The translations under genes were made by a program, and so were the position numbers. From Zarea fungicola (Eukaryota; Ascomycota; Sordariomycetes; Hypocreales; Cordycipitaceae): a DNA stretch of 64,000 nt. Positions 46,800 through 58,248 of this stretch are shown piece by piece (positions within the stretch are counted from its first letter, which is position 1; the number at the start of each line of letters is the position of its first letter). The notes under the pieces were generated by a model. That model searched no databases. It had not been told where the DNA came from and saw only the letters and a program-made list of their open reading frames with translations. The stretch is from contig FWCC01000328.1 of NCBI GenBank assembly GCA_900169235.1, positions 124,001-188,000 of the forward strand. Reading direction: 5' to 3'.

Positions 46800-47951
46800 C
46801 TAATATGCATTTGCTTTTGGGATATATGCTTCCTCCAAATACCCGGCCTCCTCATCCGACAATTGGAAACCCAGTGCTTGAACAGCGTCGTCAATTCGTT
46901 CCTTACTTCCTAGACCAGCGATTGGACAGGCACCTTTCCGGAGAACCCAGGCAAGGGCCACCGTTGCCATCTTGACACCTCTCTTCTCCGCAATCTCCTG
47001 CACTCGGCAGACAATAGCCTCATCGGAATCATTCTGACCACGGCCGCGAACAAGGTTTTTGAGCAGCGCATCGGTCTGCTCTCGCTTCGTGCCTCGGTCA
47101 GTCCATGGGTGCGCCAGAACACCACGACCGAGTGGGCTCCACGGAAGAATACCAACACCGCTATCTTTACAAAATGGAATCATTTCTCTTTCCTCCTCGC
47201 GGTACAGGAGATTGTAGTAGTTTTGCATCGAGATGAATTTGTGCCAGCCATTCTTCTCGGCAATATACTGCAACTTTTGAAACTCCCACGTCGCCATGGT
47301 GCTTGCGCCGAGGTAGCGCACCTGACCGCTCTCAACGACGTCGTTTAGTGCCTTCATGGTTTCGGTCAGACTGCACTCTCTGTCCAGCCTGTGAATTTGC
47401 AACACATCAATGTACGTGCCAAGTCGCCGTGTGCTTTCTGCTACGGCAGCGAGAATGTGCTTGCGCGATAAACCGACGCGGTTGACCAGGTTTTGGCTGT
47501 GCTTGTCCTTGAGCTGAGAAATTGAGCTTTGGCCTTCTGGATCGAGTGCGTAAAACACTTTGGACAAAATCACAACTCTCTCTCGCGGTATATTGTATTT
47601 TTTCAGTGCCTTGCCGATAATTTCTTCAGACAAACCATTGGAGTATGCGTCAGCCTAAAAAGGAACTTAAAAGTCAACATTAGAGGGCCCTTTTTAAATG
47701 CCTTTTTTTACTGCCGGGCAGAACCGTACCGTGTCCCAAGTGTTGATGCCGACATCATAGGCGTGTTTTAGCAAAGGAAGTACCTCTTCCTCTTCCATGA
47801 CCCATTCCTGCCATCGAGGAGACCCAAACCCTGCTGTTCCAAGGATAATCTTGGAAACATAGAGACTGGAGTCGCCAACTCTGCGTACAAGTTAGCCGCT
47901 GATCACATTGCAATTAGAGCTGGGTAATTTAGACAACCTTGAATATTCCAT
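46800..47951 (-). CDS. aldo-keto reductase (YakC/AAD-like)
   Basis: Three exons on the minus strand: 47951-47938 (14 nt), 47880-47730, 47654-46800; 339 residues. NADPH-dependent reductases of this family reduce aldehydes and ketones. The AKR tetrad is visible: D and Y in NTWDTADAYSNG (split by intron 2), K in VVILSKVFYA and H in VLQIHRLD. The barrel continues with GQVRYLGASTM, ISMQNYYNLLYREEEREMIP, GILPWSPLGRGVLA and the cofactor phosphate-binding GLGSKERIDDAVQ. The tiny first exon (MEYSR) is supported by the frame and by the family start VGDSSLYVSKIILGTAGFG. Regulation unknown. A second, more distant AKR lies 0.8 kb away on the opposite strand, sharing the divergent promoter region. Confidence 0.88.
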
Positions 47952-48785
47952 GCTGATTCAGTAGAGACAGGAAAGACGTGATTTTATTTCACAATACAAT
48001 TAAATTCATTTTCAGAATTGAATCTCATATTTCTGGTCACTGCGTTGGTTTTCTAATACCTACTCTCACTCAGAGAGACGTCATCGGGCAAGATGCACCG
48101 GAGCCCGGGCGAGGGGCGGCCCGGTGAACCGGATTCATGCCAAGCAGAGCTCGACAGTGACTCAACTTTCATCGTAAAAGCCGAGATAAAAGATTTCGAT
48201 GCCCCGCCTACTAGTGACCGTGAATGAATCGATTTTCATTGGCCTTGAGTTGTGGCCTTTATAGTTCCTACCACCAATCAGAGACATACCGAGCTAGATA
48301 TGCCGGAGCCCCGGCGCTCTGTATGGTTGTCCTCTCGGATAAGCCAAGCATCCCCCGCGACGCTTTGTAGGATTCTCGATTTGCCCCGCTATATTACTGC
48401 GACAGACAAGGATCTCTCAACTTGCATTAAGCCTCGTCGTAAGTCCGGCACAAAGATATAGCGGCTTTGCCTTGCTACAATTTTCGTCAAGGCTTCGTCC
48501 ACCATTCTAGTTGCTCGTTATCTATTGGAGGGCATTATATTTTCCGTGAAAAGTACACAGGATGACAGCCGATTGGCGCCCGCCTGACCCCCACGTTGTC
48601 TCAAGGTTAGATCTTCGGAGCTAAGCGGATTTTAACTTCCTTCTAGATGGCATCTAAGGGCGTTTTATTTAGAGATGGACTGAGCTTATAAAAGGACAGG
48701 ATAGTGATGCGAATAGCCAAACCATAAGGGTGGGAAGCTCAACTTAAACAAGACAGCGCTCGATAAACCAATTTTTAGCTCAACA
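47952..48785. other. divergent promoter region between two aldo-keto reductases
   Basis: No gene seen. Two related stretches (about 48080-48240 and 48285-48460) share words such as AGAGACRT..., ...TGCMCCGGAGCCC and GCCCCGC, suggesting an old, diverged direct duplication of roughly 200 bp. A TATA box for the plus-strand gene lies at 48687-48694. Confidence 0.45.
48687..48694 (+). promoter_or_regulatory. TATA box of the 48786 aldo-keto reductase
   Basis: TATAAAAG, 99 bases before the ATG at 48786. Confidence 0.65.
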
Positions 48786-49934
48786 ATGAGTCACTTTTTT
48801 AAAACAGCACCGCAGCCAGAGACTGAGCTCGGCAGGCACCGCGTCCTGTCGCCGTCCGCTGCCATTCGTGTGTCCCCTCTGGCTCTCGGCGCCATGTCGA
48901 TTGGCGATGCCTGGGCCTCTGGTATGGGATCCATGGATAAAGAAGCGTCCTTTCAGCTCCTAGATGCCTTTTTCAAGGCTGGCGGCAATTTCATTGATAC
49001 TGCCAACAACTACCAAGACGAGCAGTCCGAGAAATGGCTTGGCGAATGGGCGCACTCACGCGGCATTCGGGACCAGCTCGTCATTGCGACCAAGTTTACT
49101 TCAGATTACCGTAGCCACGAGCTCGGGCTCGGGAACATGCCAAACTGCACCGGAAATCACCGCAAGAGCATCCACCTCAGTGTCCGGGACTCGTTGAAGA
49201 AGCTCCAGACGGATTACATTGACCTTTTGTACATTCACTGGTGGGACTACACGACGAGCATCAAGGAGCTCATGGACAGTCTGCACATCTTGGTCGAGCA
49301 GGGCAAGGTCCTGTACCTCGGCGCCTCGGACATGCCCGCATGGGTGGTGAGCGCCGCGAATGTCTATGCCACGCAGGCTGGCAAGACGCCGTTTAGTGTC
49401 TACCAGGGCCGCTGGAACGTCATGATGCGCGACTTTGAGCGGGACATCATCCCCATGGCGCGCATGTTTGGCATGGCGTTGGTGCCGTGGGGTGTGCTGG
49501 GCAGCGGCAAGTTTCAGACAAGGAAGGAGGTCGAGGAGCGGCGGGCGCGCGGTGAGAGCTTTCGCACTTTCACCAGCGCGGCGGAGCAGACCCCGGCGGA
49601 GGAGAAGATGAGCGAGGCGCTGGCTGTCGTGGCTGAGCAGCATGGGATCGAGTCCGTCACGGCGGTTGCGCTGGCATATGTGCTCCGCAAGGCGGCCAAC
49701 GTCTTTCCGTTGGTGGGCGGGCGCAAGGTGGAACACTTGCAGGATAATATTAAGAGTCTGAGCATCAAGCTGAGCGAGGAACAGATTAAGTATCTGGAGG
49801 GCGTCAATTCCTTCGATATTGGATTTCCGCACAACTTTCTCGGCCCGGATCCTAATGTTACTGGGCGCTCGTTTCGGTTGGAACGGAGTTCTGTTCTCGG
49901 CTTTCCCAACGCTAAGACCCAGACAAGTATCTAG
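48786..49934 (+). CDS. aldo-keto reductase, aryl-alcohol dehydrogenase/norsolorinic acid reductase-like
   Basis: Single exon, 382 residues. The fungal AAD/NorA-NorB group reduces aryl aldehydes or polyketide ketones with NADPH. Seen: the opening [20 protein letters not shown] with GAMSIGDAW typical of this group, tetrad residues D and Y in [16 protein letters not shown] in LVIATKFT and H in LLYIHWWD, then [35 protein letters not shown], and the cofactor motif [15 protein letters not shown]. The C-terminus continues past the barrel with [11 protein letters not shown] and a short tail, as in aryl-alcohol dehydrogenases. The codon usage is GC-rich compared with the surrounding AT-rich spacers. 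Substrate unknown. Confidence 0.88.
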   Translation: MSHFFKTAPQPETELGRHRVLSPSAAIRVSPLALGAMSIGDAWASGMGSMDKEASFQLLDAFFKAGGNFIDTANNYQDEQSEKWLGEWAHSRGIRDQLVIATKFTSDYRSHELGLGNMPNCTGNHRKSIHLSVRDSLKKLQTDYIDLLYIHWWDYTTSIKELMDSLHILVEQGKVLYLGASDMPAWVVSAANVYATQAGKTPFSVYQGRWNVMMRDFERDIIPMARMFGMALVPWGVLGSGKFQTRKEVEERRARGESFRTFTSAAEQTPAEEKMSEALAVVAEQHGIESVTAVALAYVLRKAANVFPLVGGRKVEHLQDNIKSLSIKLSEEQIKYLEGVNSFDIGFPHNFLGPDPNVTGRSFRLERSSVLGFPNAKTQTSI

Positions 49935-50437
49935 GAGTAGCGTGCATACTGGCACAACTTTGATATATTTTTAGTACTCGATGTCTCGTTTTTGAGAATT
50001 TTAGATGAGTTGTGCTGTCTCGTTATTGTCAATCCCATGCTTAAAATTGTCAACCAGTTCGAAGGATTGAAAGCCGCCTCTCATTGGATCATCTCTGGCC
50101 CCCAATCTTTCTATGCAATTCACCAAAAGCCTCAATTATTGACTAGAAGAGAGAATATCATTACCAAATTTGTTTTTATTCTCTTGTACATTCTGGAATG
50201 CGCGCAAATAATTGCTTCTTTCATACTTTTTACCAGCAATAGGGTAAGTGTGGCGTAATATGACACCAGCCATACTGTGCCACAGCTCGCAAAAATGACA
50301 TGGTCCGTGCGCTCCGCCCACCCCGCGAGGAATGGCGCGCACAAAAAATAATATCTGCAAAATACAGCCTCAAATCTGCCTTTATACATTGTTCCATCGA
50401 AAATTCTCCCTCGACCACCCACAATCAAACCGCCAAA
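49935..50437. other. intergenic region, promoter of eL38
   Basis: No gene. Right end is the leader of the ribosomal protein gene, with a CT/CA-rich stretch before the ATG. Confidence 0.6.
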
Positions 50438-51033
50438 ATGCCTCGCGAAGTCGCCGATATTAAGAAGGTGAGAATTGAAAACAGCAATCATTCGACTTTC
50501 AAAAAAAGAAATCGAAATTCTGACCGTTTTGCCATTTTCTAGTTCATCGAGATCTGCCGCCGGAAGGACGCCTCCTGTATGTTTGGAACCCCCCGAGAAA
50601 CAAAATCCGAATGCATTCGCAACAGCGGCGGAATTGTTGCGTTTGATATATGAGAGTACTTTCAATCGTCGAGGAGCAAACCTTCTAACAAATCCTTCGC
50701 AGCCGCGCGCATCAAGAAGAACACCAAGGCCCAGAACATCAAGTTCAAGGTCCGCTGCCAGAAGCACCTGTACACCCTGGTGCTCAAGGACACCGAGAAG
50801 GCCGAGAAGCTCAAGCAGTCCCTCCCTCCCAGTATGCGAACCCCGAAGACGTATCCTCGAGTTGAAAAGTCCGCAGCGCCGTCCCCCGAATACATGGTCG
50901 GCGAGAAACAAGCCCTCCGGGCAATTCAACTCGGGGACGGCTGTCGACCCCAACAAACGGCCAATGTCTCTCCTACTAACATACTACAACAGCTCTCCAG
51001 ATCACCGACGTCTCCAAGAAGAGCACCAACTAA
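50438..51033 (+). CDS. RPL38: 60S ribosomal protein eL38
   Basis: Four exons: 50438-50467, 50543-50576, 50703-50831, 50993-51033; 77 residues, the normal length. A structural protein of the large ribosomal subunit. Starts [20 protein letters not shown] and contains [38 protein letters not shown] and ends [12 protein letters not shown], all characteristic. The three introns (75, 126 and 161 bp) are larger relative to the exons than in neighbouring genes, as usual for fungal ribosomal protein genes. Codons are strongly biased to C-ending forms, as expected for a highly expressed gene. Confidence 0.95.
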
Positions 51034-51452
51034 GTTAATACAATAAACGAAAATTGGGTTGAGATGGAATAAAAAAACAGAGAAAAACACACGGACTACA
51101 TCACGAAAATGGGAAACCGGATGAGAGGTTGAGAGGGACCCCTCGCTGAAGGGGTTCGAGGCTGGGTTGAAGGATTCTATATGCACACACATTTGGGCGT
51201 CTCGGGAATACCTTGCATTTTATGTGCTTGAATCGCGCTCTTGATAGAGATTTTTCAATGAACGATTAAGGACATGTACACACAAAAACCACTGATCGGA
51301 TATTTTGCAATGTGGTGACTTGTCGATGGGAGTTTGATGATATGACAAATGTCTGTTTCTGAGTCGCTAACCTACACTAATCTACAGTCGACAGTCCAAA
51401 TCATTACAGACAACTTGGCACTTTTTTCTTTCTTTTCTTGTGCTTTTTTTTT
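51034..51452. other. convergent intergenic region
   Basis: 3' regions of the eL38 gene and the minus-strand barrel-protein gene; no gene seen. Confidence 0.6.
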
Positions 51453-52199
51453 TCAACGATTAGGCTCAGGGGCAATCTCGGCGATTCGAAGCTCGCGGCT
51501 TATAACCTTGCCATACTGCCTTAAAGGCGCCAGCTGATCCGTGGCGAGATCATTATTGCGAAAGACAACGAGCTCTTCCTGGCCGGTTTCCTTTTCAATG
51601 CGCCACCCGCCCCAGATCCTGTCCTTGGGCGACTCGGCGGCCAAGGCGTCCTCAAGCTCCTTGTACCGGGCCTGGAGCTGTTCGCGCCCGCCTGCGCCTT
51701 GCGCGGCTAGCCTCGTGACGGTGAGGCGCTCGTTTGGGAAAAACGCCTCGTGGAGGTGGGCGCGGTGGCCGGCTGGGTCCATGTGGAAGAAGAGGAAGCC
51801 GGTGTTCGTCGGCGCCGCGGTTGTCATGGGGCTCATGGCGGGCTGCTGGCGATGTCCATCATGGCCATCATGATCGCCGTCGTGATTGGGGACGACGGCG
51901 CCACCCTCTGGGAGAAAGGCGGCAAACTTGGCCATGATGGCTTTGTTCTGCGCCGTGTCGATCCACTCGCGATGGGTGTCGGGGGACTGCCAAGGCGCGG
52001 TGATGAAGACCTGATGGGCGCCGGCCTCGGACTCGTCAATGTACATGCGGCTGACAGATGCCTTTTTGGCGCAGGCGTTGGGGTGGTTGGCGCGGACCCA
52101 TTCGTCCTGGACTTCCTGACATTCCATAACGAGCTCGAGGAGCTCAACGGCATCGTAGGTGTCGCGGAGCTTGAAGAGGGCAAACTCAGTGACGGTCAT
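51453..52199 (-). CDS. two-half dimeric alpha/beta-barrel (ABM-like) protein
   Basis: Single exon, 248 residues. The N-terminal half opens MTVTEFALFKLR and holds QVFITAPWQSPDTHREWID, the strand-helix order of antibiotic-biosynthesis-monooxygenase-like ferredoxin folds; the C-terminal half (TGFLFFHMDPA... to REL) repeats a similar pattern. Between them lies a His/Asp-rich stretch (NHDGDHDGHDGH, residues 105-116) that could bind a metal. No signal peptide. Fungal proteins of this type are usually unnamed; heme- or quinone-related enzymes share the fold, but no catalytic residues can be assigned. Confidence 0.7.
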   Translation of the reverse strand: MTVTEFALFKLRDTYDAVELLELVMECQEVQDEWVRANHPNACAKKASVSRMYIDESEAGAHQVFITAPWQSPDTHREWIDTAQNKAIMAKFAAFLPEGGAVVPNHDGDHDGHDGHRQQPAMSPMTTAAPTNTGFLFFHMDPAGHRAHLHEAFFPNERLTVTRLAAQGAGGREQLQARYKELEDALAAESPKDRIWGGWRIEKETGQEELVVFRNNDLATDQLAPLRQYGKVISRELRIAEIAPEPNR

Positions 52200-54586
52200 G
52201 GTGGTGGGGGTTTTAGTGGTTCTGGTCTTGTACTGTCAAAAGTAACTGTTTTGATCATGTAGGAGATCAATGATGTCTGTACATTGGGCGACTTGTTTAG
52301 GACTGAAACTTTTCTGAGGCTCATCGAGTGCGGGGAAATGATGGTACGAACGGCTGGCTGGAAGCTCGCATGGCGCTGTTCTGCTTTGGGGTGGCAAAAA
52401 ATGTTGTGGGATGGGTTCTTGCCAGTTTAGGTTTACAAATCATGCCTCCTGGGGTGGTTGCTTAATGTAGCAAATATATATGGGATAAACGTTGATGCTC
52501 CACCATATGTGTGTGTGTGTGCGTGCGTTCTGACGCGACAAACGAGATACAGTACAAGAAGTCATACACATATAGATGTTGGTGTTGATGAATTTGATGG
52601 TACACCTCTGTCGTGCGGACATGATTTGGCAGGGAGTATGTAGCTCATGTTCCGACATAGCTTGCCTATTACGCTGCTAACTAAGTCAGTAAGCTGGAGT
52701 TGGAGGGGGTGGCTGAGTTATCAATTGACTGCGGGATAATAAATGTAGCCAAGAAAAAGAAAACACAGGACCATCTGGCACGAAATTCTTCAGCTCATTG
52801 GGCAGCATATCGGTATTTGTCTGACACAGTGCGTCATGTAAGTTGTATGCAATATGTTGCGGTATCAATCTGGCTAGTATTCGGAAAGATGCTGTTTACG
52901 AGTACGAAGGCGTGGTGGGTACATATGCTGGTGGTAGCTTGCGGAGGCAGGCCAGTTGTTTTTGCTCAAGTTGGGCAGTGAAACCAGATGAATTAGTAGA
53001 AAGTCATTTTCAAGAATTAGCCTAAAACTACAGGCTACGAAAGATTTTATACTGCTTGCTATCATCATTCACTTGTTGGTGGCTCTGCGGCATCATCATG
53101 TGCATTGTTGCGGTAACAACCTTGCTACCTACCTACGGAGTACCAGTCTGGCGTTGCTTTTTAGCCCGGCAGGTTACAGAATGAAACACGGCCAATGAGC
53201 CGGTTCCAGCAAGCCGGATACGCAGGAAACAGAGTCAGATCATAGCGGGCGGTTGAAGTTGCAAAGCCGCGCTAACTACTTTACCCAGGTAGGTAGTGCC
53301 GAAACAACTGCAGGAAGACGGGTACAATCCACAGGGTACCTAGGTAGGTTAGTAGCAGGGGACCACGGCAGGGTTAGGTGTGCTACGCCGCCTGTATTTT
53401 TCATGCTTTACAGCGCCTGGCACGCTGTAGCGATCCGCTAGCTCAGCCAGCAGCCAGCAGCCAGTTTATTCGTTAGTATTCCCATGGAACATTATTAACA
53501 GCGTCACTGGAGGTAGTAATCCGAACCTTCTAATCGGTAGTGTTGCATTAGCTGCAGCTCATCAAGCCAAGCTAATCCCTTCCTGACCATTTATTCGGCT
53601 TTGACATTGAAAAGAAAAAAAAGCATCATATTGTTTGCACCGCCAGCTTGCAGGGAATGGGTTACGTTTGCACCCCCTCCCTTTCATCTGCGTCACTGCA
53701 CAAGTTATGCATTGCAACGTGTCTGTCTTTGTGTTACACACCCATTCTGTAAAATATCTTTCTGCCTATAAGTATTATGAGGCTACAGCCCTGGAAGATG
53801 CCCAAGAGCTGTCTTGTCCTCTATTCGCTTGCTAGGTGGTGTAGTAGGTAACTATTAAAAGTCCACAACTGCCCCAGGCATCGCCCACTCGGGGACATCA
53901 CCTGTCAATATCCGAATGCGATAGACCACAGAGATCAACGGTCCCTCTTATCAACCTCATCAGTCCAATACAATCTCAAATCACCACCCGAACAAACCGA
54001 CTGGCACTTACAAGCCACACCACTAGCCCGGCTTCAGTGGAGGCTCGCCCCTCTGCTACTCCGTACCCGCGTCATTTGGTTCCGCCAAAATCTTCCAATT
54101 GGCGCCTGACCATTACTCGTCCGCCAGCACCACCAGCAAGCACCACCTCGTCCATACCGGGCCAAGTCTTCCCGTCCTCTCCTTGTTCTTTCTTTCCCCT
54201 TTCGTGCGCCCGCCATTCCCTGCTCTTCCCCGCGTTTACTGGCCGTCGACGTCGTCTTCCTCTCCTTTCACCTCCCTGAGCGCATTCCTGTTTGCCTTCT
54301 TTCTATACTTGTTGCCCTCCTTGCGCCGCGAGTCCTCCAAGCGTCATCGACAGGCCACCACATCCCAAGCCTCCAATTGCCGATCCAATCCCGGCTTAGA
54401 TACGACACGACGCTGGCCAACCCTATACATGTCACTGACCTAGACTTGCGACTATACTCTCAACCAGACACAAAAGCCAGCTGATTCAACACTCTGCTGC
54501 CTCGCAATATTGACTGCGACTACATCATTGTCCCTGAAAGCGCTTCGCTATTCGACTATACTCTACACAGCTCTCTTAAAACGAAA
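52200..54586. other. long intergenic region and mevalonate kinase leader
   Basis: No supported gene. Contains a (TG)7 microsatellite at 52508-52521 and, around 53120-53360, repeated CCTAGGTAG/CTACCTA words. From about 53850 to 54586 the plus strand is C/T-rich with open frames that look like a 5' leader rather than genes. Confidence 0.55.
52508..52521. repeat. (TG)7 microsatellite
   Basis: Seven uninterrupted TG units followed by a degenerate GCGTGCG stretch. Confidence 0.9.
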
Positions 54587-56161
54587 ATGCCCCCGGCCGT
54601 CATTCGTGAACCAACCATGACCAATGGACGAAACACAAACGGCTCCTCCCTGCAAGTCCATGGCAATGGCTCCAATGGTGGCAGCCATGCTGTCCTTGCG
54701 CATCGTGTGAGCCCTTCGCGCAAGCAGTCTAGCCCCATGGCCCCGGCCTTTATGGTGTCTGCGCCTGGCAAGGTTCTCTTCTTTGGCGAGCACTCTGTTG
54801 TCTACGGCAAGGTAAGCTGCCTTGACATAATTGCCTACATGTGGCCCGCAACCCAAGTCCTAACTTCATCTCGCTAGCCTGCAATTGCTGCAGCGATTTC
54901 TCTTCGATCATATCTCCACGTTACTACGCTCTCCAAATCCAGACGCACCGTTTCTCTCCGATTCCCCGACATTGACCTCATCCATACGTGGAACATTGAC
55001 GACCTCCCCTGGAATATCTTCCACCGCGCCGATAAGAAAAAGTCTTATTACTCGCTTGTTACAGAGCTGGACCCCGAGCTTGTCCAGGCGCTAGAGCCCC
55101 AGCTAGACGTCGTATCTTTGGACCATCCCGAAGAGGTTCGCAAGGTCCACAAGAATACCGCATCCGCCTTTCTTTACCTCTTCCTCTCCCTCGGCTCACC
55201 CTCTTTCCATGGCTGCTTGTATACCCTCCGCTCCACGATTCCCATTGGTGCCGGTCTTGGCAGCAGCGCCTCTATTTCAGTGTGCATGTCGGCTGCCCTT
55301 TTGCTCCAACTGCGTACCCTGTCTGGCCCTCACCCCGACCAGCCCCACGAGGAGGCCCGCCTGCAGGTCGAGCGCATCAACCGATGGGCGTTTGTATCGG
55401 AAATGTGCATCCACGGCAACCCATCTGGTGTCGACAACACCGTGGCGACTCAGGGAAAGGCAGTCGTCTTTCAACGTACAGACTATGCTAAGCCCCCGGC
55501 TGTCCGCCCTCTCTGGGACTTTCCCGAGCTGCCTCTGCTCCTTGTTGATACGAGACAGCCCAAGTCTACAGCACATGAAGTATCCAAGGTTGCCAAGCTT
55601 AGAGAGGCCCACCCCAAACTCGTAAACGCCATTCTCGAGGCCATGGATCGAGTCACTGTTACGGCCGGTGAGGTGATTGATGACGAAGAGTTTGACGACG
55701 AGGAGGAGGATTCGCTGCGTAGGATTGGTGAGCTCATGAACATCAATCACGGTCTCCTTGTGTCACTTGGTGTTTCTCATCCTCGCCTGGAGCGTGTGCG
55801 TGAGCTCATCGACCACGAGGGCATCGGGTGGACCAAGCTTACTGGTGCCGGTGGCGGCGGATGCTCCATCACCCTCCTGCGACCTGGGGTCGATAAGGCA
55901 AAGATTGCCAAGATGGAGAAGCGCCTGAAGGATGAAAACTATGCCAAGTTTGAAACGACGCTAGGCGGCGACGGTGTCGGTGTGCTCTGGCCCGCCGTGC
56001 TCAAGAATGGCACGGCCGAAGACGAGGAGGGTGGTATGGAGATTGACCTTGAGAAATTCCTTAGCGCTGAAGGGACCGAAGGTGTCGAGAAGCTCGTCGG
56101 AGTACACTCTGGAGGAGGTGAAAGGGAAGGATGGAAGTTTTGGCGCATCGAGACCAAATGA
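54587..56161 (+). CDS. ERG12: mevalonate kinase
   Basis: Two exons: 54587-54811 and 54878-56161; 502 residues. It phosphorylates mevalonate with ATP, the step after HMG-CoA reductase in ergosterol and isoprenoid synthesis, in cytosol or peroxisome. GHMP-kinase motifs are all present: SAPGKVLFFGEHSVVYG (motif 1, ending at the intron), PIGAGLGSSAS (ATP-binding motif 2, from P197), NPSGVDNTV with the catalytic Asp, and TGAGGGGCSITLL (motif 3). The fungal-type polar N-terminus of about 52 residues precedes motif 1, and an acidic insert (DDEEFDDEEED) lies before the C-terminal domain. Longer than yeast Erg12 (443) because of these additions and a C-terminal acidic tail. The long upstream leader suggests regulated expression. 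Confidence 0.94.
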
Positions 56162-57024
56162 AGCAGCGAAGGAAAAAAAGAAAAGAAAAAAGAATAGAAA
56201 AAGACGACATGCCACGGCGTTTATGGTCACTTTGTACGGATAACTAGGCGTAGGATTGGGCTTGGGAAATTGCCAGGGATATTAGAACTTAACCTTGCGG
56301 TACTTGTTTGCATAATACACATTGTTGTAACATGAAGCCCCTGGTTGGCCTTGCAGAATCTCGGTGCTTCTTTTTTTCTTCTCTCTACTTGATCCGCTTG
56401 TTGTACGACAGCCTCGTACACAAGAAGCTTGCACAACTCGGATTGACTGCTGCAAGCTTGGCGTGATTACGTTGGACCTGACGAACCAGTCAGTACATTG
56501 CAAGGTACCGACATTGCAATACAAAAGGTGCTGACGCTGAATGACCTTTTTGTCACGTTAGACAGGATCATTTTTTGGACAAGGAAAAGGTACTTGGCAA
56601 TAGTATCGCAAACGGGATGAGCAAACGGGTACCACTTGTCAGGTTTCACTAATACACAACACTCTCGGCATTGCCACTCTGAAGCTGAAGCTGAACTCTT
56701 TCCGGGAACAAGGACCAAAAAGAGTTTGTTGTTTCCCTTCTTTTTATCTTGGTATTTGAATGCTGACTTTGCTTGCGTTGATACGTTCTAGGTTCATTTT
56801 CACTTGCGACCCATTATTTTGTTCACTTTCTGTTCACTTTCTGTTCACTGTTGCGTGGTGTGCACTTGCAAACATCGCCACCCTCATCCTCCGAGCATAC
56901 AAAACACCTTCTCCTCCTGCTCTCCCAGCAAATAGGCCTGAATCTTACATACGACTTATCAAATTCGAACAGTTCAGCAGTTTCGTTTTCCAGAAGGGCA
57001 AACGAAAAACACGATTGCTTCAAG
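56162..57024. other. intergenic region
   Basis: No gene. Contains an 11-bp tandem repeat (TGTTCACTTTC, about 2.8 copies) at 56820-56850 in the leader of the RING-protein gene. Confidence 0.6.
56820..56850. repeat. 11-bp tandem repeat, 2.8 copies
   Basis: TGTTCACTTTC at 56820-56830 and 56831-56841, and a partial copy at 56842-56850, in the promoter or leader of the 57025 gene. Repeats of this sort may carry clustered factor sites. Confidence 0.85.
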
Positions 57025-57948
57025 ATGGACCCAGACATACCATTCTCCTCGTACCTCTCTCAAATTGAAAACATTGCTGCCGCGGCCACCCTTGACCAGT
57101 CCTTTCCCACGACGACGACGAATCTAAACACGCTACCGTTCTCACGGTTTCTTGCACACCCTTCGTCCGCAAACCTCCCTGATTGCTTCCGCACCCTACG
57201 CTGCGACAACTGCGAGATTCTCTTCCACGAGGCCGGGCCCGAGCCGCGCTTCACGTTCCCCTGCGGCCACGTCTACTGCCTGCAGTGCATGACGCGCGCC
57301 AGCACCCTCGCCCGCACCCGCGACGTGCACGTCCTCTGCAACCGCTGCGGGAATCTTATTGTGCGCAAGATGAACAACGCGGCCCCTTGCACGCACCAGA
57401 TCCCCGCCGTTGCGTTTGACGTCCGCGAGCCCCCGGATCGGTTCGTCACGGAGCGGTTCCCAGACCGGTTTCGGCTGGCGCTGGGGCAAAAGACGGGGCC
57501 GAAATGCCAGCGGTGCTGGCTCGTGACGAGGCTGCAGCACCTGACCGGCCAAATTGGGAAGAATGGTATGGGCATAGGTGGCATGGGCATCGGGCTTGAC
57601 TTGAGACCGTTTACGGGTGAAGTCTTTGCATGTGTCGAGGTGGATTCCGCAAGAGAGGTTGTGCATGGCATGGTGAGAGAGAGCCCCGAGGCCGAGGTAG
57701 ATTTGGAGGACGATGTGGAATTGATGATGGGCACGCAGCATCAGCAGCAGCAGGAGCTGGTCAGGGTCGCGTCGGATCTGTGTGGCGGGCTGGGCCAGAT
57801 TCCGATGGAGTCCAACTTTGATCCGAGAGGCCATCTTGTGGTCAAGTACAGGCTGAGGGGCTGGGGCAAATGGGTTCGGGTGAATGGCATAGAGGAGAAG
57901 AATCTGCCAGTGCCCCTGAGGGCAGCCGTCTATGGAAAGTGGCTGTAA
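57025..57948 (+). CDS. RING-type zinc finger protein
   Basis: Single exon; the first ATG in frame (57025) gives 307 residues. A RING-HC pattern starts at C60: CDNC, then FPCGHVYCLQCM, then a late CNRC pair, giving C-x2-C-x(15)-C-x-H-x2-C-x2-C-...-C-x2-C. RING proteins usually act as E3 ubiquitin ligases. Beyond the RING lie a second Cys pair (CQRC), a glycine/methionine-rich stretch (GMGIGGMGIG) and a glutamine run, and a C-terminal region ending LRAAVYGKWL with aromatic residues. No partner domain is recognised, so the target is unknown. It converges on the prenyltransferase gene. Confidence 0.7.
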   Translation: MDPDIPFSSYLSQIENIAAAATLDQSFPTTTTNLNTLPFSRFLAHPSSANLPDCFRTLRCDNCEILFHEAGPEPRFTFPCGHVYCLQCMTRASTLARTRDVHVLCNRCGNLIVRKMNNAAPCTHQIPAVAFDVREPPDRFVTERFPDRFRLALGQKTGPKCQRCWLVTRLQHLTGQIGKNGMGIGGMGIGLDLRPFTGEVFACVEVDSAREVVHGMVRESPEAEVDLEDDVELMMGTQHQQQQELVRVASDLCGGLGQIPMESNFDPRGHLVVKYRLRGWGKWVRVNGIEEKNLPVPLRAAVYGKWL

Positions 57949-58248
57949 AAAAGACGGATGGCTGCTGGATGGTGATTGCAAACTAAATCGAATCCCGGAA
58001 GCGGTTGGGAATAAGCCGGCATGCAGCTCGATAGAAGAGTGTGGTCGGACAAGGATGTTACTGGCTATGATACTACGATGCGAAAACTTGAGCATGTTGA
58101 AAGAAAACATGGCGATGCTCGAAAATGGCTTTTCAACAATAGAAATGAAGCTACGCAGACACTATAGACGGACAGATGGAGAAAATACAACTCGAGAGAT
58201 ATTGCTTAATATTGATCGACTACGTAAGGACGTGAGACGTTATATATG
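57949..58248. other. convergent 3' region
   Basis: 300 bases between the RING and prenyltransferase stop codons; no gene seen. Confidence 0.6.

Noticed and set aside
43309..49934. Calling the redox genes a secondary-metabolite cluster
   Set aside because: No polyketide synthase, peptide synthetase, terpene cyclase or pathway regulator is present.
49101..49955. 284-codon minus-strand open frame
   Set aside because: Antisense shadow of the GC-rich single-exon aldo-keto reductase.
50132..50956. 274-codon minus-strand open frame
   Set aside because: Crosses exons and introns of the eL38 gene on the other strand; no family content.
57196..58110. 304-codon minus-strand open frame
   Set aside because: Antisense shadow of the RING-protein gene.
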